A DNA stretch of 64,000 nucleotides, taken from positions 57,915,001 to 57,979,000 of the forward strand of contig CM074855.1 in NCBI GenBank assembly GCA_037501455.1, written 5' to 3'. Shown in pieces: positions 23,184 through 35,604 of the stretch. Numbering within the stretch: the first letter of the stretch is position 1; the number at the start of each line of letters is the position of its first letter. The notes beneath the pieces were generated by a model. The model did not search any database, was not told the origin of the DNA, and saw only the letters and a list, made by a program, of their open reading frames with translations. Both the position numbers and the translations under genes were made by a program. The DNA comes from Lantana camara (lineage: Eukaryota; Streptophyta; Magnoliopsida; Lamiales; Verbenaceae).

Positions 23184-26100
23184 TGTAGCACCCGAGCGCA
23201 AGGTACCACATTCCCCGCACCGAGACCCGACCCGAATATGAAATGGACAATCCCTACCCGAGCTAGATCACGGCGAACGGGGACATACACACTCGCTAAG
23301 CTAGGCGGGAACTAACTTTCGCAACCAAAGATACCGTAAAACAGAAAGAATACCAATGTGGAAGCAATGTACATACATGTATAACAAGATAAGCCAAGAG
23401 CAACGGGTTCAACCAGTATAGGTACCTAATCCCGAAAATCAATAAAATCATAAAACTTCAAATCCAGATTCTTTCTATTCAGGTCAGCTTATCCTGATTT
23501 CACGATAATAGTAATGATCAATACAATCATACATTCTCCATAGCTTAAACAAATCATGATTTGTTATGCACATGGACCGACTCTAACCCATTTAAACGAC
23601 CAAACAAACAAGACTTCCCGCCTAGCACTCCAAACCTGCAAGAACACTGAAAATAATCCGGGTTCAGTCTATACGAGACTGGTGGGTATAAAATGAGGCA
23701 TAAATAGCATATACAACAATATTTAACATTCACATGCAAGTTATAATCCCAAATGAGGTTTTTTGAGCATTTCCCAAGTGGGTAAAATAAAGAAGTCATC
23801 AAAAGGGATTATAACGTTCATTTTCATTCTTTAGGTCTTTTGTGGCCCGGCGAGTGGGCGTGCATTATCTCCAACCAACACCTCGTGTAGTTCATTAAAC
23901 ATTCATTCATTCATTCTTTCATTCATGCATTACATTCTTTTGTACACATTCATGAACATTTACACCTTCTTCCTCCGGGTGATGGCCGGGTGATCGGCCC
24001 GAACCATCCATTCATTGACCAAAAGGGGAACATGACTACCCAGATGGCACTCAGCGTCCATTCCTCGCTAACTCCTAACGAGGTCCGGTTACGCCGTTCA
24101 TTGGTGGGACTAGTATGAGGGTTCACCGTCAGCCCTTGCCTCCTTGGGTCACCACTCGCACCAAGTCCCTGGGCCCCATTCTGTGCATTCATTCATTCAT
24201 TTCTCGCCAAAACATTTGGTAGGTTCATAAAATAAGGGCTTTACTTTAAAATCATTTACTCTTTAAAACGACTTTATATACATATACTAAGTTTTGGCCG
24301 AAAACTTTACACGTTGGGAGGATATAGGGTCATTTAACTAGATAGTAGAGAAACCCACCTGTACGCCTCTTACCAACAATACCAAGAAGAAAAGGAGACT
24401 CGAAAGTGTCCTATGAACCCGGTATCTCCGCCCTGGAGAAAACTGTACAAAAGAAAAACATAATGTGTACTCGTGAGAAACGACTCAATATGAAAGCAAT
24501 TAGGACGCACGGCATTAACATGAGGTGTTCGTGAAATGCTATGTCATGTTTCAATATACAATAGATCATAAGATGTCATGAGTTGGTGTGATTCATGTTC
24601 ATACACACCAATAAAGCCATTTAGACACATACATGTTTTAATCATTCAATTCATAATATCTTATAATACATGTTAACAATGTATAAGGATCAATTAGGCA
24701 TGTATATAATGCATATAAGTTACATAAGGGGTCGAGGAAGGGCAACAAAGGCGATAGAACGAGTTTTCGCAAAGTTTAGCAAAAGTTAGGAAAAGTTGAC
24801 AATTTTCGGAAATGCGCAAGCTGTAGAAAAAATGGGTATATCTTGAGTTTGAGAAATTGGAATTGAGTTTTTCTTGTTGGAGGTGAAACTAGACACATAG
24901 ATGTTTTTCAAGGATATGTGGCAAGAATCATGGTTCAAAGTGAGGTGAAAATGGCGTAGGTTTGAAGTTTGGGCGAATGCAGAAGTTCGGCGAACTGGCG
25001 ACACAATTTTCAAACAATCGCAACTCACAATTGAGGAAAGATATCGAGTTTATTCCAATTGGAGGATGTTATAGACTTCAAGAGGTTTCGAAGGGTTAAA
25101 AAATCAGGTCAATCCGAGTTTGTATGAGGGTAAACGGGACAAAACAATCTCTGTCAAAAAACAGGGAAGTATCCAAAGTTTCTGCCTCAAATCCACCCTC
25201 GCGGATTTTGATCAGTGGCGAAAAACACACAACAAGAAGGGAAAAAATCATGCTAGACCAAATAAACATCAAATTAACACACATAGGTAAGTTAAGGTAG
25301 CAAGAATTCATGCATTACAAGCCATATAAACGTCCAAAGATGCAACGATTCATGCAAGGAATGAAATTGGAACAAAATCATACAATCTCTTCAATTTCTT
25401 AAATGGCAAAGTCATGAATCCTAATCCAATACCTAAAACAATTTCATACATATAACAAATGACATCTTAGGAGCAATATACATACTTCATACCAAAAGAA
25501 TCCACAAGGAAGCAAGCTAGAATCATCAAACCCTCACTACTCACCCCATATGCCAATACATGCTCATCACTTGGAGAAATCATGCAAAACATAACTCAAA
25601 ATGACTATGAGGAGATGTACAACACAATTATGGTCTTACCTTTCAATTTGGAGGAGAATGGAGGGGGTATGAGCTCAAATTCCCAAGGGTTGAATAGTTC
25701 TCCTTCTTCTTTCTCTCTCCATTTTGGCTGAGTTTGGTGAGTGAGAGGGGGTTTGGTTCGGTGGGGGGGCTGATATGGGGGAGAGAGAGAGTGCGCAAGT
25801 GGGTATAGGTCAATGGTTAGGGTCTAGGTACGTTAGGATAGGTCCGTGAACGTGAAATAACTATTATTTGTCATTTTTGGCGCAAGGGACTTGTTTCGGT
25901 TAAAATTTGGCAATCCAATTAATCTTATAAAGATAGGAGGCTAGTCCCATTGTCTCCGATTCGTCGATCCGGATCCAATGGAGGTGACGGAGCTCGATTC
26001 CGAGTTCCCGAGCTCAGGATATGCCGCTCGGAACACAAGGTGCGCTAAATGCTCTTTAGCCCCCTTTTCGGTTCCGATCACACAAACGAATCCAAAACAC

Positions 26101-26359
26101 ACACATACGAGAATAAAATCATGCGACGAGCATATAAACATAATTATAAATCACATAGTTCACTCATGCTAAGTTTTCACGAAAAACAGAAATCAATCGA
26201 ATAGCAACGGCATCAAACATAAACACACATGCTCAAACGTCACAAGAATTCACAATCAATTAATAAAATCAATAATGAAACATATATCATTAATTAAATT
26301 ACACATATTGGTAAACAAATACGTCATGCTCAAACCTATGAAAAAACTGGGCCGTCACA
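23184..26359 (-). repeat. G1 3' LTR
   Basis: The plus strand reads TGTAGCACCCGAGCGC at 23184 and ends GGCCGTCACA at 26359. Minus-strand landmarks: donor TTGAAAG|GTAAGA at 25640/25639, conserved box about 24481-24511, 3' splice site TTTTGTACAG at 24443, second acceptor TGCAG at 23636, and terminal signature about 23190-23310. Confidence 0.93.
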
Positions 26360-26378
26360 ACCTCACCCCCTTAAAAGG
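26360..26378 (-). other. G1 polypurine tract
   Basis: The minus strand reads AAGGGGGTGAGGT directly before the LTR start TGTGACGG. This position and composition mark the plus-strand primer. Confidence 0.88.
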
Positions 26379-26415
26379 GACCTATCCCCAGGTCCACAGC
26401 TACCTGAACACACAA

Positions 26416-26606
26416 TGAGAGAGCCCGTCTCTCAAAAAAACAAGGAGAGAGAGCCCCGTCTCTCACAACCAACAAAGAGAGAACCCCGTCTCTCACAAAC
26501 AACAAAGAGAGAACCCCGTCTCCCACAAACAACAAAGAGAGAGAGAACCCCGTCTCTCAGAAACAACAAAGAGAGAGAGAACCCCGTCTCTCACAAACAA
26601 CAAAGA
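26416..26606. repeat. Minisatellite, six 30-34 bp units
   Basis: Units such as AGAGAGAACCCCGTCTCTC followed by ACAAACAACAA are repeated about six times, varying mainly in the number of GA steps. Each unit carries a GAGAGA...TCTCTC self-complementary pair that could fold. An open frame through it is a by-product of the repeat. It sits next to the PPT, inside the G1 internal region. Confidence 0.93.
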
Positions 26607-29600
26607 AAGGGAGTCCCCAATACTCCCGAGCAACACAACCCAAACATACAACAAAGAGCTAACAACAAGAAGGGCAACAAATACAAATACAACAGTTAAC
26701 GTTTATAAAAACACACAAGGTCAAGTATTAAGTACATATTGAGCATATTGATCAACAACATGTAAAACAATTAACACAATAGGCAAACAAAGAATAATGC
26801 AATCAAATCATTTGAATTAAAATTGCATGTATGCATATGCCATGAATGCTTCTTGTACCGTTCACCGTAGTAGGGAATTTTGAAGATGAAAATCTCATGT
26901 CAGAATATATGGTCGAATCCAGAAGCTAGCTCAATTCTTGACTTAGCTTTAGTATCCCTGATGTGTATCCGGTTAAAGTAAAGACGATAAATCCGTGGTT
27001 GTCTTCTTTAATTCAAAACCGTGCTCCTTCATTTAATTCGATTAACCCATTTCCCAGAATGCGATGGAGATATCGGTTCTCCGAGTGAAATTCAATCTTC
27101 CAAGAAATTCTCTTGTCATTCCTCATTGGAATTCACCTTTAGTATTTACAACCCTTATATGCGCACTTCATCTCGGTTCTGTTAATTCATTTTTCTTGAG
27201 TACTTTGTTGAGGACTTGGTTAACTAGGAGCAAGTACTATCATCTTCAAGCATGACGATTCGATCAAGCTTTCCTTTCTCCATAGTTATTTTCAAATCCA
27301 TCAGAAGTTCCCTGATAATATCACCATCTTCGGTATCTGAATCCCATATGTTGACTGGCCCAAGAATCTATTTGTAAAGATGTGTTCGGTTCCGGCTCCA
27401 TCAATTCCCTAAGGTCCAATTCAAGTCCTTCTAAAATTGCTCCCTCCTATTCCTTTCTCATAGAACTTCTTTTGAGTAATCATGGAGAAATGACCGGTAC
27501 ATAGTTGGATCTTAATTCGTTGGGTGTCATCCGAGCTCCTCCAAAATTCCACCATCTTCAGAGTAGGAGACCCGATTCTATTGAAAACCCACTATTTCGA
27601 ACTCCATCCATATTCCTTTTATTGAAAATCCTAATATCTTCTACCAAGTAACTCTAACTAAGAAATGGTTCGGTGGGTTACTCTCATCAATTCAAGATGG
27701 TTGAATTGGAATAACATCTATCTTCCTTTACCTCCTGACTTCTCTCTATCCAAATTTTCTTGCAACCCGAAGTCTTCTTCTCTTCCGAACTCATTGAACC
27801 AAGCTTTATTGATAGCATCCCTTTCTATGATAACTTGAATCGGTTCCCTCTTAACATCTCAGCTCAGGAGTTTCTCTATAATCCTTCATAACTACTTTAT
27901 CTTCAAACCGACTTACATACGTAAAAAGATTCGATGAGCTATCCTCTCTATGCCCTGTGAAAATCTTCAATCCGAATTTAGTGACCTAGCTCAATTTTCG
28001 ATGGTCACCCTTAAAGTTGTTTTATTCATCTTCACTCCCACCTCCATAATTTTCCCGGATCTTCCTAATTGTATTTCCGATATTCCTATTAATTATTTCT
28101 TCGGCTAGAACTTCAAGTTTTAATGTTTTTGTCGCTTGTCATGCTCTCCCCCCTCTCTATCCTGGTTCTATCCGAACATCCCAAAGCCAAATCTTGTGTG
28201 CACTTCTTCTTCTGTAATTTCCTTTCCACCAATCTATCCTCTACTTGAAGTTATTTATTTCCCGAAATCATCTTCCTTGTCATGTGCCAACCCATTCTTT
28301 CTTTTTCCCTTAACTCAGATATGGCCCAGTCGCAGCGATACTTAATAAGTAAAGTGAAAGAATTTTCCTACGAAGTAAACATTAAAATGCATGTCGGGTA
28401 AAGATGTCAATGCATGTGTCACGCTTACAATAACCAAATATGCCGCACATTAGAGCAACAAAATCGATTAGAAATGCACACACAAACATAAGTAAAGAAG
28501 GGTAAATAATTGATGCGAAGTATGATGCACGTGCTATGAATGTTTTGGAACCTGTCACCAATGTGGTAAGTTGTTAGCTCGGTAGCTTTTACTCGTTCCT
28601 TCAATCACGGCTTACTTTGACTTGCTGATTATTCCTTGCCTTTCCCACGGTCTTCAAGATTTCCAAGAATCCTTGTGCATCACTTGTATCTTCCACGGTC
28701 CAGAATTGCAATTTCTCAATCCCTAACTCCTTCTGCATCCACGGAATTAGCATCCAAATTTCTCCTAGAAAATCGCCCTTCAACATTGCCCAAGTTCTTT
28801 TACATAATTGAACCCTAACGTAGTTCTGAACCCTACTTCTCATCATTACCTTGATTAAGATTCCCGTGCTTATCCATCACGAGTTTAGATTGGGAATAGA
28901 ACTTGCTTTCCAATCGCTCCCACTTGCATGCATGTTTTCCTTACAAAACATCTTTGCCTTTCTTTACCGTTTCCATTTGTTGCTCCATATTTCCCAATTC
29001 ACCCTCGCAACACGAAAATTCAGCTTGGATCGGGAAAACAAACTCAAATCTTGCTCGTAGTATTATCACCTTCCATGAACTTGTATTTTCCGCGCTACTT
29101 GGCTCCTTCCAATTCCTTCCCAACTCACTGTCCATCTTGGTTGAATTCCAAAGCTCCCGGACTCACGTCTTCCCAATCTTGACTTCTACAACCTCAATCT
29201 CTAGTCAATAAGTGGGTTTAGAAACCCTTCTTTGATGTCCCTCGATGCACAATTTCCTATCGAACCTAATTTACCTTGACCCCTATTCGTTATTGATATC
29301 TATTCAATGATCCCAACCTTGCACCAAATACCTCCAAGGTTCATTCACCTTACTCCCTAATTGCACAATCTAGTTAAATCTAATTATCCACTCCTATGTA
29401 TGAGAGTTGCGTATGTCAACCTTTGGAGTCATTAATATTCCCCCGATCAACTCTTATTTCATCAAGTGTCCTAATATAACATCTCAAAATTTCAACCTCC
29501 ATTCCGGCTCTGAACCATTGAACTCTAGCTTCATCTATGAAGGCCACGCATCTCGAATTCTCCAGATTCTTCCCCGGTGTATTCTCCCAAGCTTTCGTGC

Positions 29601-29894
29601 CCAAGAAAAACTTGTAATGAACCGTTGTTATCATAGTAATTGGCCGTGGTTTGATATGATCTTCATAACCTATAATTCATTACTCATTCCAAGAATATAT
29701 GCATGCGATTAGTGCATGCTCATGTCACGTATTCAACACAGAATGCAGGGATTCAACTTAATAATGCAATAGATAATTCAACAAGATTCAATAGAGAAGG
29801 CAATTCATACTCAATATCGATGCAATGCACACATTATCATATAGTTCCTAAGTCGTACGACCTAAACTGAATCAATCACGACACTAGAACATCG
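26607..29894. other. G1 internal region, no recognisable gene
   Basis: About 3.3 kb of moderately AT-rich sequence, pyrimidine-rich on plus. All open frames are under about 105 codons, overlap on both strands and match no domain I recognise. Short frames such as 28601-28846 (minus) have no start context or partner. I see remnants of nothing specific; it may be decayed pol or a non-coding packaging region. Confidence 0.7.
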
Positions 29895-29907
29895 GGCTCT
29901 GATACCA
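29895..29907 (-). other. G1 primer-binding site
   Basis: The minus strand reads TGGTATCAGAGCC (iMet type). It is separated from the LTR end at 29916 by 8 nt (TCCTTAAG), an unusually long spacer shared with G2 and G6. Confidence 0.9.
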
Positions 29908-29915
29908 CTTAAGGA

Positions 29916-32900
29916 TGTAGCACCCGAGCACAAGGTACCACATCCCCACCACCGAGACCCGACCAGAATATGAAATGGACAATCCATACCCGAGCTAGAT
30001 CACGGAGAACGGGGACATACACACTCGCTAATCTAGGCGGGAACTAACTTTCGCAACCAAAGATACAGTAAAACAGAAAGAATACCAATGTGGAAGCAAT
30101 GTACATACATATATAACAAGATAAGCCAAGAGCAACAGGTTCAACCAGTATAGGTACCTAATCCCGAAAATCAATAAAATCATAAAACTTCAAATCCAGA
30201 TTCTTTCTATTCAGGTCAGCTTATCCTGATTTCACGATAATAGTAATGATCAATACAATCATACATTCTCCATAGCATAAACAAATCATGATTTGTTCTG
30301 CACATGGACCGACTCTAACCTATTTAAACGACCGAACAAACAAGACTTCCCGCCTAGCACTCCAAACCTGCAAGAACACTGAAAACAATCCGGGTTCAGT
30401 CTATACGAGACTAGTGGGTATAAAATGAGGCATAAATAGCATATACAACAGTATTTAACATTCACATGCAAGTTATAATCCCAAATGAGGTTTTTTGAGC
30501 ATTTCCCAAGTGGGTAAAATAAAGAAGTCATCAAAAGGGATTATAACGTTCATTTTCATTCTTTAGGTCTTTTGTGGCCCGGCGAGTGGGCGTGCATTAT
30601 CTCCAACCAACACCTCGTGTAGTTCATTAAACATTCATTCATTCATTCTTTCGTTCATGCATTACATTCTTTTGTGCACATTCATGAACATTTACACCTT
30701 CTTCCTCCGGGTGATGGCCGGGTGATCGGCCCGAACCATCCATTCATTGACTAAAAGGGGAACATGACTCCCCAGATGGCACTCAGCATCCATTCCTCGC
30801 TAACTCCTAACGAGGTCCGGTTACGCCGTTCATTGGTGGGACTAGTGTGAGGGTTCACCGTCAGCCCTTGCCTCCTTGGGTTACCACTCACACCAAGTCC
30901 ATGGGCCCCATTATGTGCATTCATTCATTCATTTCTCGCCAAAACATTTGGTAGGTTCATAAAGGAAGGGCTTTACTTTAAAATCATTTACTCTTTAAAA
31001 CGACTTTATATACATATACTAAGTTTTGGCCGAAAACTTTACACGTTGGGAGGATATAGGGTCATTTAACTAGATAGTAGAGAAACCCACCTGTATGCCT
31101 CTTACCAACAATACCAAGAAGAAAAGGAGACTCGAAAGTGTCCTACGAACCCGGTATCTCCGCCCTGGAGAAAACTGTACAAAAGAAAGACATAATGTGT
31201 ACTCGTGAGAAACGACTCAATATGAAAGCAATTAGGACGCACGGCATTAACATGAGGTGTTCGTGAAATGCTATGTCATGTTTCAATATACAATAGATCA
31301 TAAGATGTCATGAGTTGGTGTGATTCATGTTCATACACACCAATAAAGCCATTTAGACACATACATGTTTTAATCATTCAATTTATAATATATTATAATA
31401 CATGTTAACAATGCATAAGGATCAATTAGGCATGTATGTAATGCATATAAGTCACATAAGGGGTCGAGGAAGGGCAACAAAGGCGATAGAACGAGTTTTG
31501 GCAAAGTTTAGCAAAAGTTAGGAAAAGTTGACAATTTTCGGAAATGCGCAAACTGTAGAAAAAATGGGTATATCTTGAGTTTGAGAAATTGGAATTGAGT
31601 TTTTCTTGTTGGAGGTGAAACTAGACACATAGATGTTTTCAAGGATATGTGGCACGAATCATGGTTCAAAGAGAGGTGAAAATGGCGTAGGTTTGAAGTT
31701 TGGGCGAATGCAGAAGTTCGGCGAAGTGGCGACACAATTTTCAAACAATCACAACTCACAATTGAGGAAAGATATCGAGTTTATTCCAATTGGAGGATGT
31801 TATATACTTCAAGAGGTTTCGAAGGGTTAAACAATCAGGTCAATCCAAGTTCGTATGAGGGTAAACGGGATAAAACAATCTCTGTCAGAAAATAGGGAAG
31901 GATCCAAAGTTTCTGCCTCAAATCCACCCCCGTGGATTTTTCCAGTGGCGAAAAACACACAACAAGCAGGGCAAAACTCATGCTAGACCATATAAACATC
32001 AAATTAAAACACATAGGTAAGTTAATGTAGCAAGAATTCATGCATTACAAGCCATATAAACGTCCAAAGATGCAACGATTCATGCAAGGAATGAAATTGG
32101 AACAAAATCATACAATCTCTTCAATTTCTTAAATGGCGAAGTCATGAATCCTAATCCAACACCTAAAATAATTTCATACATATCACAAATGACATCTTAG
32201 GAGAAATATACTTACTTCATACCAAAAGTATCCACAAGGAAGCAAGCTAGAATCTTCAATTTCTCCCAAACCCTCACTATTCACCCCATATGCCAATACA
32301 TGCTCATCACTTGGAGAAATCATGCAAAACATAACTCAAAATGACTATGAGGACATGTACAACACAATTATGGTCTTACCTTTCAATTTGGAGGAGAAAT
32401 TGAGGGGGTATGAGCTCAAATACCCAAGGGTTGAATAGTTCTCCTTCTTCATTCTCTCTCCATTTTGGCTGAGTTTGGTGAGTGAGAGGGGGTTTGGTTC
32501 GGTGGGGGGGCTGATATGGGGGAGAGAGAGATTGTGGAAGTGGGTATAGGTCAGTGGTTAGGGTCTAGGTACGTTAGGATAGGTCCGTGAACGTGAAATA
32601 ACTATTATTTGTCATTTTTGGCGCAAGGGACTTGTTTCGGTTAAAATTTGGCAATCCAATTAATCTTATAAAGATATGAGGCTAGTCCCATTGTCTCCGA
32701 TTCGTCGATCCGGATCCAATGGAGGTGACGGAACTCGATTCCGAGTTCCCGACCTCAGGATATGCCGCCCGGAACACAAGGTATGCTAAATGCTCTTTAG
32801 CCCCCTTTTCGGTTCCGATCACACAAACGAATCCAAAACACACACATACGAGAATGAAATCATGCGACGAGCATATAAACATAATTATAAGTCACATAGT

Positions 32901-33100
32901 TCACTCATGCCAAGTTTTCACGAAAAACAGAAATCAACCGAATAACAACGACATCAAACATAAACACACATGCTCAAACGTCACAAGAGTTCACGATCAA
33001 TTAATAAAATCAATAATGAAGCATAGATCATTAATTAAATTACACATATTGGTAAACAAATACGTCATGATCAAACCTATGAAAAAACTGGGGCGTCACA
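29916..33100 (-). repeat. G1 5' LTR
   Basis: The plus strand reads TGTAGCACCCGAGCAC at 29916 and ends GGGGCGTCACA at 33100. Minus-strand donor at 32380/32379, inverted repeat AAATCCAC-CCCC-GTGGATTT at 31919-31938, conserved box about 31213-31242, 3' splice site at 31175, second acceptor at 30368. A short frame at 32719-33174 on plus arises at the LTR end and runs into G2; not a gene. Confidence 0.93.
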
Positions 33101-33451
33101 GGCACCTTCAAAAGTCCACTAGGCAACCTCGACCCTCACAACTCACCAACAAACTCGGGCACTTAACTCACTAACTCTCTTTAAGAAGAGAGTTCACATA
33201 AAAGAAAGCAACCAGCGCAACAAAAGCAAGCAACAAAAATAAATCAAACAAAAGAAATAAATCACACAAGGGACTTAAATATGCATGAATTAGATTCCAT
33301 GAATGCGATTACCTCAATTTTCGGGTTCATGTTGGTTCCCAGTTTCAAGTCGTTAATCCCGTATTCGTTGTTTATTAGCTCTCGATTTATCACAATTGGA
33401 AACCCGATGATCCGTTGACACACAAGCACAGTACCCCTTCAACTTGTCCCG
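33101..33451 (-). other. G2 internal sequence downstream of gag, no gene
   Basis: It begins with GGCAC, the right TSD of the G1 insertion. It is AT- and A-rich on plus with frequent stops in all minus frames. In an autonomous gypsy element, protease and RT would follow the zinc knuckle here; none is seen, so pol was lost before or during amplification. Confidence 0.75.
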
Positions 33452-34192
33452 ACAAGTGTCGTAGGCATGATTGGTTCCTCCACAATAAGTGCACGGTTGG
33501 AATTCTTTCTTTGGTTTTGAAGAATCTCGGTCTTCTGTTTCTTTTTCCCACGGATCTTCTTAGTTCGATTCCCATGTTGATACGGTCGTCCTTCCAGTTG
33601 TACATTGGAGCACAAACCTGATTCAAACTTAGGCCCCGACTCACTTCTTTCCTTACCTCTAGCTACAACCCAGGTTTTCACCTTTAGATCTCTTTGTGAC
33701 TTTATCCCACGTACTTGCATTCTTCGCAATTAGAGCTTCCTTGAATTCGTCCCAAAGGCCCTCCATGAAATATCTAGCCTTCATCTCTTCGTTGCTCATG
33801 ATATGGGGCACATACGTACCCAATCTCTCGAAATCTTCTATGTATTCGATAACTGTTTTATTCCCTTGTGTAAGTGTGAAGAATTCCCCTAGTTTGCATT
33901 CTTGTAAAATGGTCGGTGCGAACGTTTTCCTAAATTCTCGAACAAACACCTCCCAAGTCAACTCTTCGCCCATTTCCTCCAACTGTCGGGTAACTTCTTT
34001 CCACCTTTGTCTTGCTTGACCTTGAAGAAGTTGTGTGGCGAGACGAGTCATGTTTTGAGAATTGCATGACCATAATTCAAATTTGCTTTCAATCTCTGAG
34101 AGCCACTCTTCAGCCCTTGTGCCATCCCCTTCCCAGAATTAGGGAGGATCAAAACACTTGAACTCCTGGTACATCATTGCCAATGGATTCAT
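33452..34192 (-). pseudogene. gag: Ty3/gypsy-type gag pseudogene of G2
   Basis: ATG at 34192 opens a frame interrupted by a stop at 34140-34142; a 130-codon stretch (34051-33659) then shows the retrotransposon-gag domain, with a W-x-FVREF helix, a FFTLTQG-like motif and an IEDFERLG motif. After stops near 33659 and at least one frame change through a basic linker (readable at 33729-33439 in another frame), the original frame contains a CX2CX4HX4C zinc knuckle at 33493-33452. Gag would form the capsid; here it cannot be made whole. Motif spacing resembles chromovirus gag, which with the long LTRs suggests a Del/Tekay-like lineage; that placement is tentative. Confidence 0.87.
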
Positions 34193-34468
34193 GGGTGGTA
34201 CTTCGGTTGAAGATTGCCCTTGGTTTTATGGAGGTTGATGAAGAGGTTGACCGTAGTGTTGCCGACGTGGTGGCACTCTGAAATAAGAAATAAATTCCAA
34301 AATATCGATGGGTGCGGGGTTTAGTATATGTTCATGTGAACAATTAACACATAAAATATAAATAATTCACGTAAAGTGATGTAGTGAATCCAAACAAATA
34401 CATAACCCTAAGTCGAACGACCTAGATATACCCGACACGACGCTAGAGCTCCGATTTCGCAACCACGA
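34193..34468 (-). other. G2 5' untranslated leader
   Basis: It lies between PBS and the gag start and has no domain I recognise. The stretch nearest the gag start stays open in the gag frame for some codons, so gag may have begun further upstream. Confidence 0.6.
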
Positions 34469-34480
34469 GCTCTGATAGCA
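34469..34480 (-). other. G2 primer-binding site (mutated)
   Basis: The minus strand reads TGCTATCAGAGC, one mismatch from the iMet-type PBS. It lies 8 nt (TCCTAAAG) from the LTR end at 34489, the same spacing as in G1 and G6. Confidence 0.82.
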
Positions 34481-35604
34481 CTTTAGGATATAGAACCCCA
34501 GAGTGTAGAGCGCTACATCCCTTGCACCATAGCCCAACCCGTGTAACGAAATGGGAACTCCGTACACGCATGGAACTATGGCGAATGGGAGACAAACTAA
34601 ATCTCTCATATGTTAGGCGGTGTAGACCCTAAATCAGAGTGCGTAATCAGACTCAATGACACATGCGGAAGCTCCAGGATTCAAAATACAAACATACATG
34701 CTTTCATAATAGGCATAAAATAAACTATTTATATTATGCCCAACCCGGGCCAAATTAATTTCATATAAGTTCCAAAGTTCGAAATTTAAAACATAACTTA
34801 TACATAATTCTGAAATTCATAAATAAAAATACAAAGTATGCAAAGGACTCCACTAAGGACTTGAACAACTCGAAAATAAAAGACCGCCGCCTAGCACGAA
34901 CTCCCCAAAAGAGCACCTGCAACTCACAAAAGAAGAGGGGTAAAAGAAAACAACGAGGAGGGGTTAGTCCTAAGACAGGTGAGGGGGCTAACATATGTAC
35001 ACATATATATACATAAGAGCATAGCATATTCAAATTAGAAAGTCCATAATCTGGGGCGTGGTTTTTGCATTCTAAAACATTTTAACACGTGATAATACAT
35101 ATAAAAAGAAAGGTTTGAGACCGAAGGCCAAAATCAACAAATTTTAGAAGTTAGAAGTCCACTCCCGTTTCACGAACCATATTCATAATCAAAATCAAAA
35201 TAACTCGGTGAGAACGAGTTTCAAACCCACCTAACTCCTTTCATAATCATAAGAAATCAAATCACATAAACCTACCACTTCTCTGGCGATGGAAGGGGTC
35301 GTACGCGCCCCTAACCATCTTATTGATTGAGGGAAGTGCTCAATTCTTCTCCAACACTCGGGACTCAAAATGTACCAATAAGACGCTCGACAAATGCATA
35401 TGGATGCAAATGATGCATAAAGAATGCAACGAGATTTCATTTAAGTCTTATAATGCCCTATTTAATCATATTGAATCATAATCCGCATATTTCACGTTAA
35501 ATAAATCCAGAAATTTCATACAACTCATAACACATCATATAACATGTTAGGCATGCATGTATACAAGAAAAGAGACAAGAAAATATCAAACGAAGCAAGG
35601 AAAC

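Larger units (their letters stand above)
23184..33100 (-). mobile_element. G1: complete non-coding LTR element (LARD-like), 9.9 kb
   Basis: It has two 3.18-kb LTRs in the same orientation (23184-26359 and 29916-33100) around a 3.56-kb internal region with PBS at its right end and PPT at its left end. The TSD is GGCGC / GGCAC (one mismatch), inserted in the G2 internal region. The internal region shows no gag, protease, RT or integrase motifs on either strand. Long LTRs with a non-coding interior fit a large retrotransposon derivative (LARD). The LTRs are alike throughout with scattered substitutions and small indels, for example a 10-bp difference near 25530/32250, so the insertion is not very recent. 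Confidence 0.92.

Noticed and set aside
26416..26606. CRISPR-like array because of regular short repeats
   Set aside because: Units are contiguous without unique spacers, and the context is a plant retroelement.
23184..33100. Hammerhead ribozyme (retrozyme) in the LTRs
   Set aside because: I looked for the CTGATGA and GAAA core arrangement in G1 and the other LTRs and did not find a convincing pair; LTRs are also far longer than in retrozymes.
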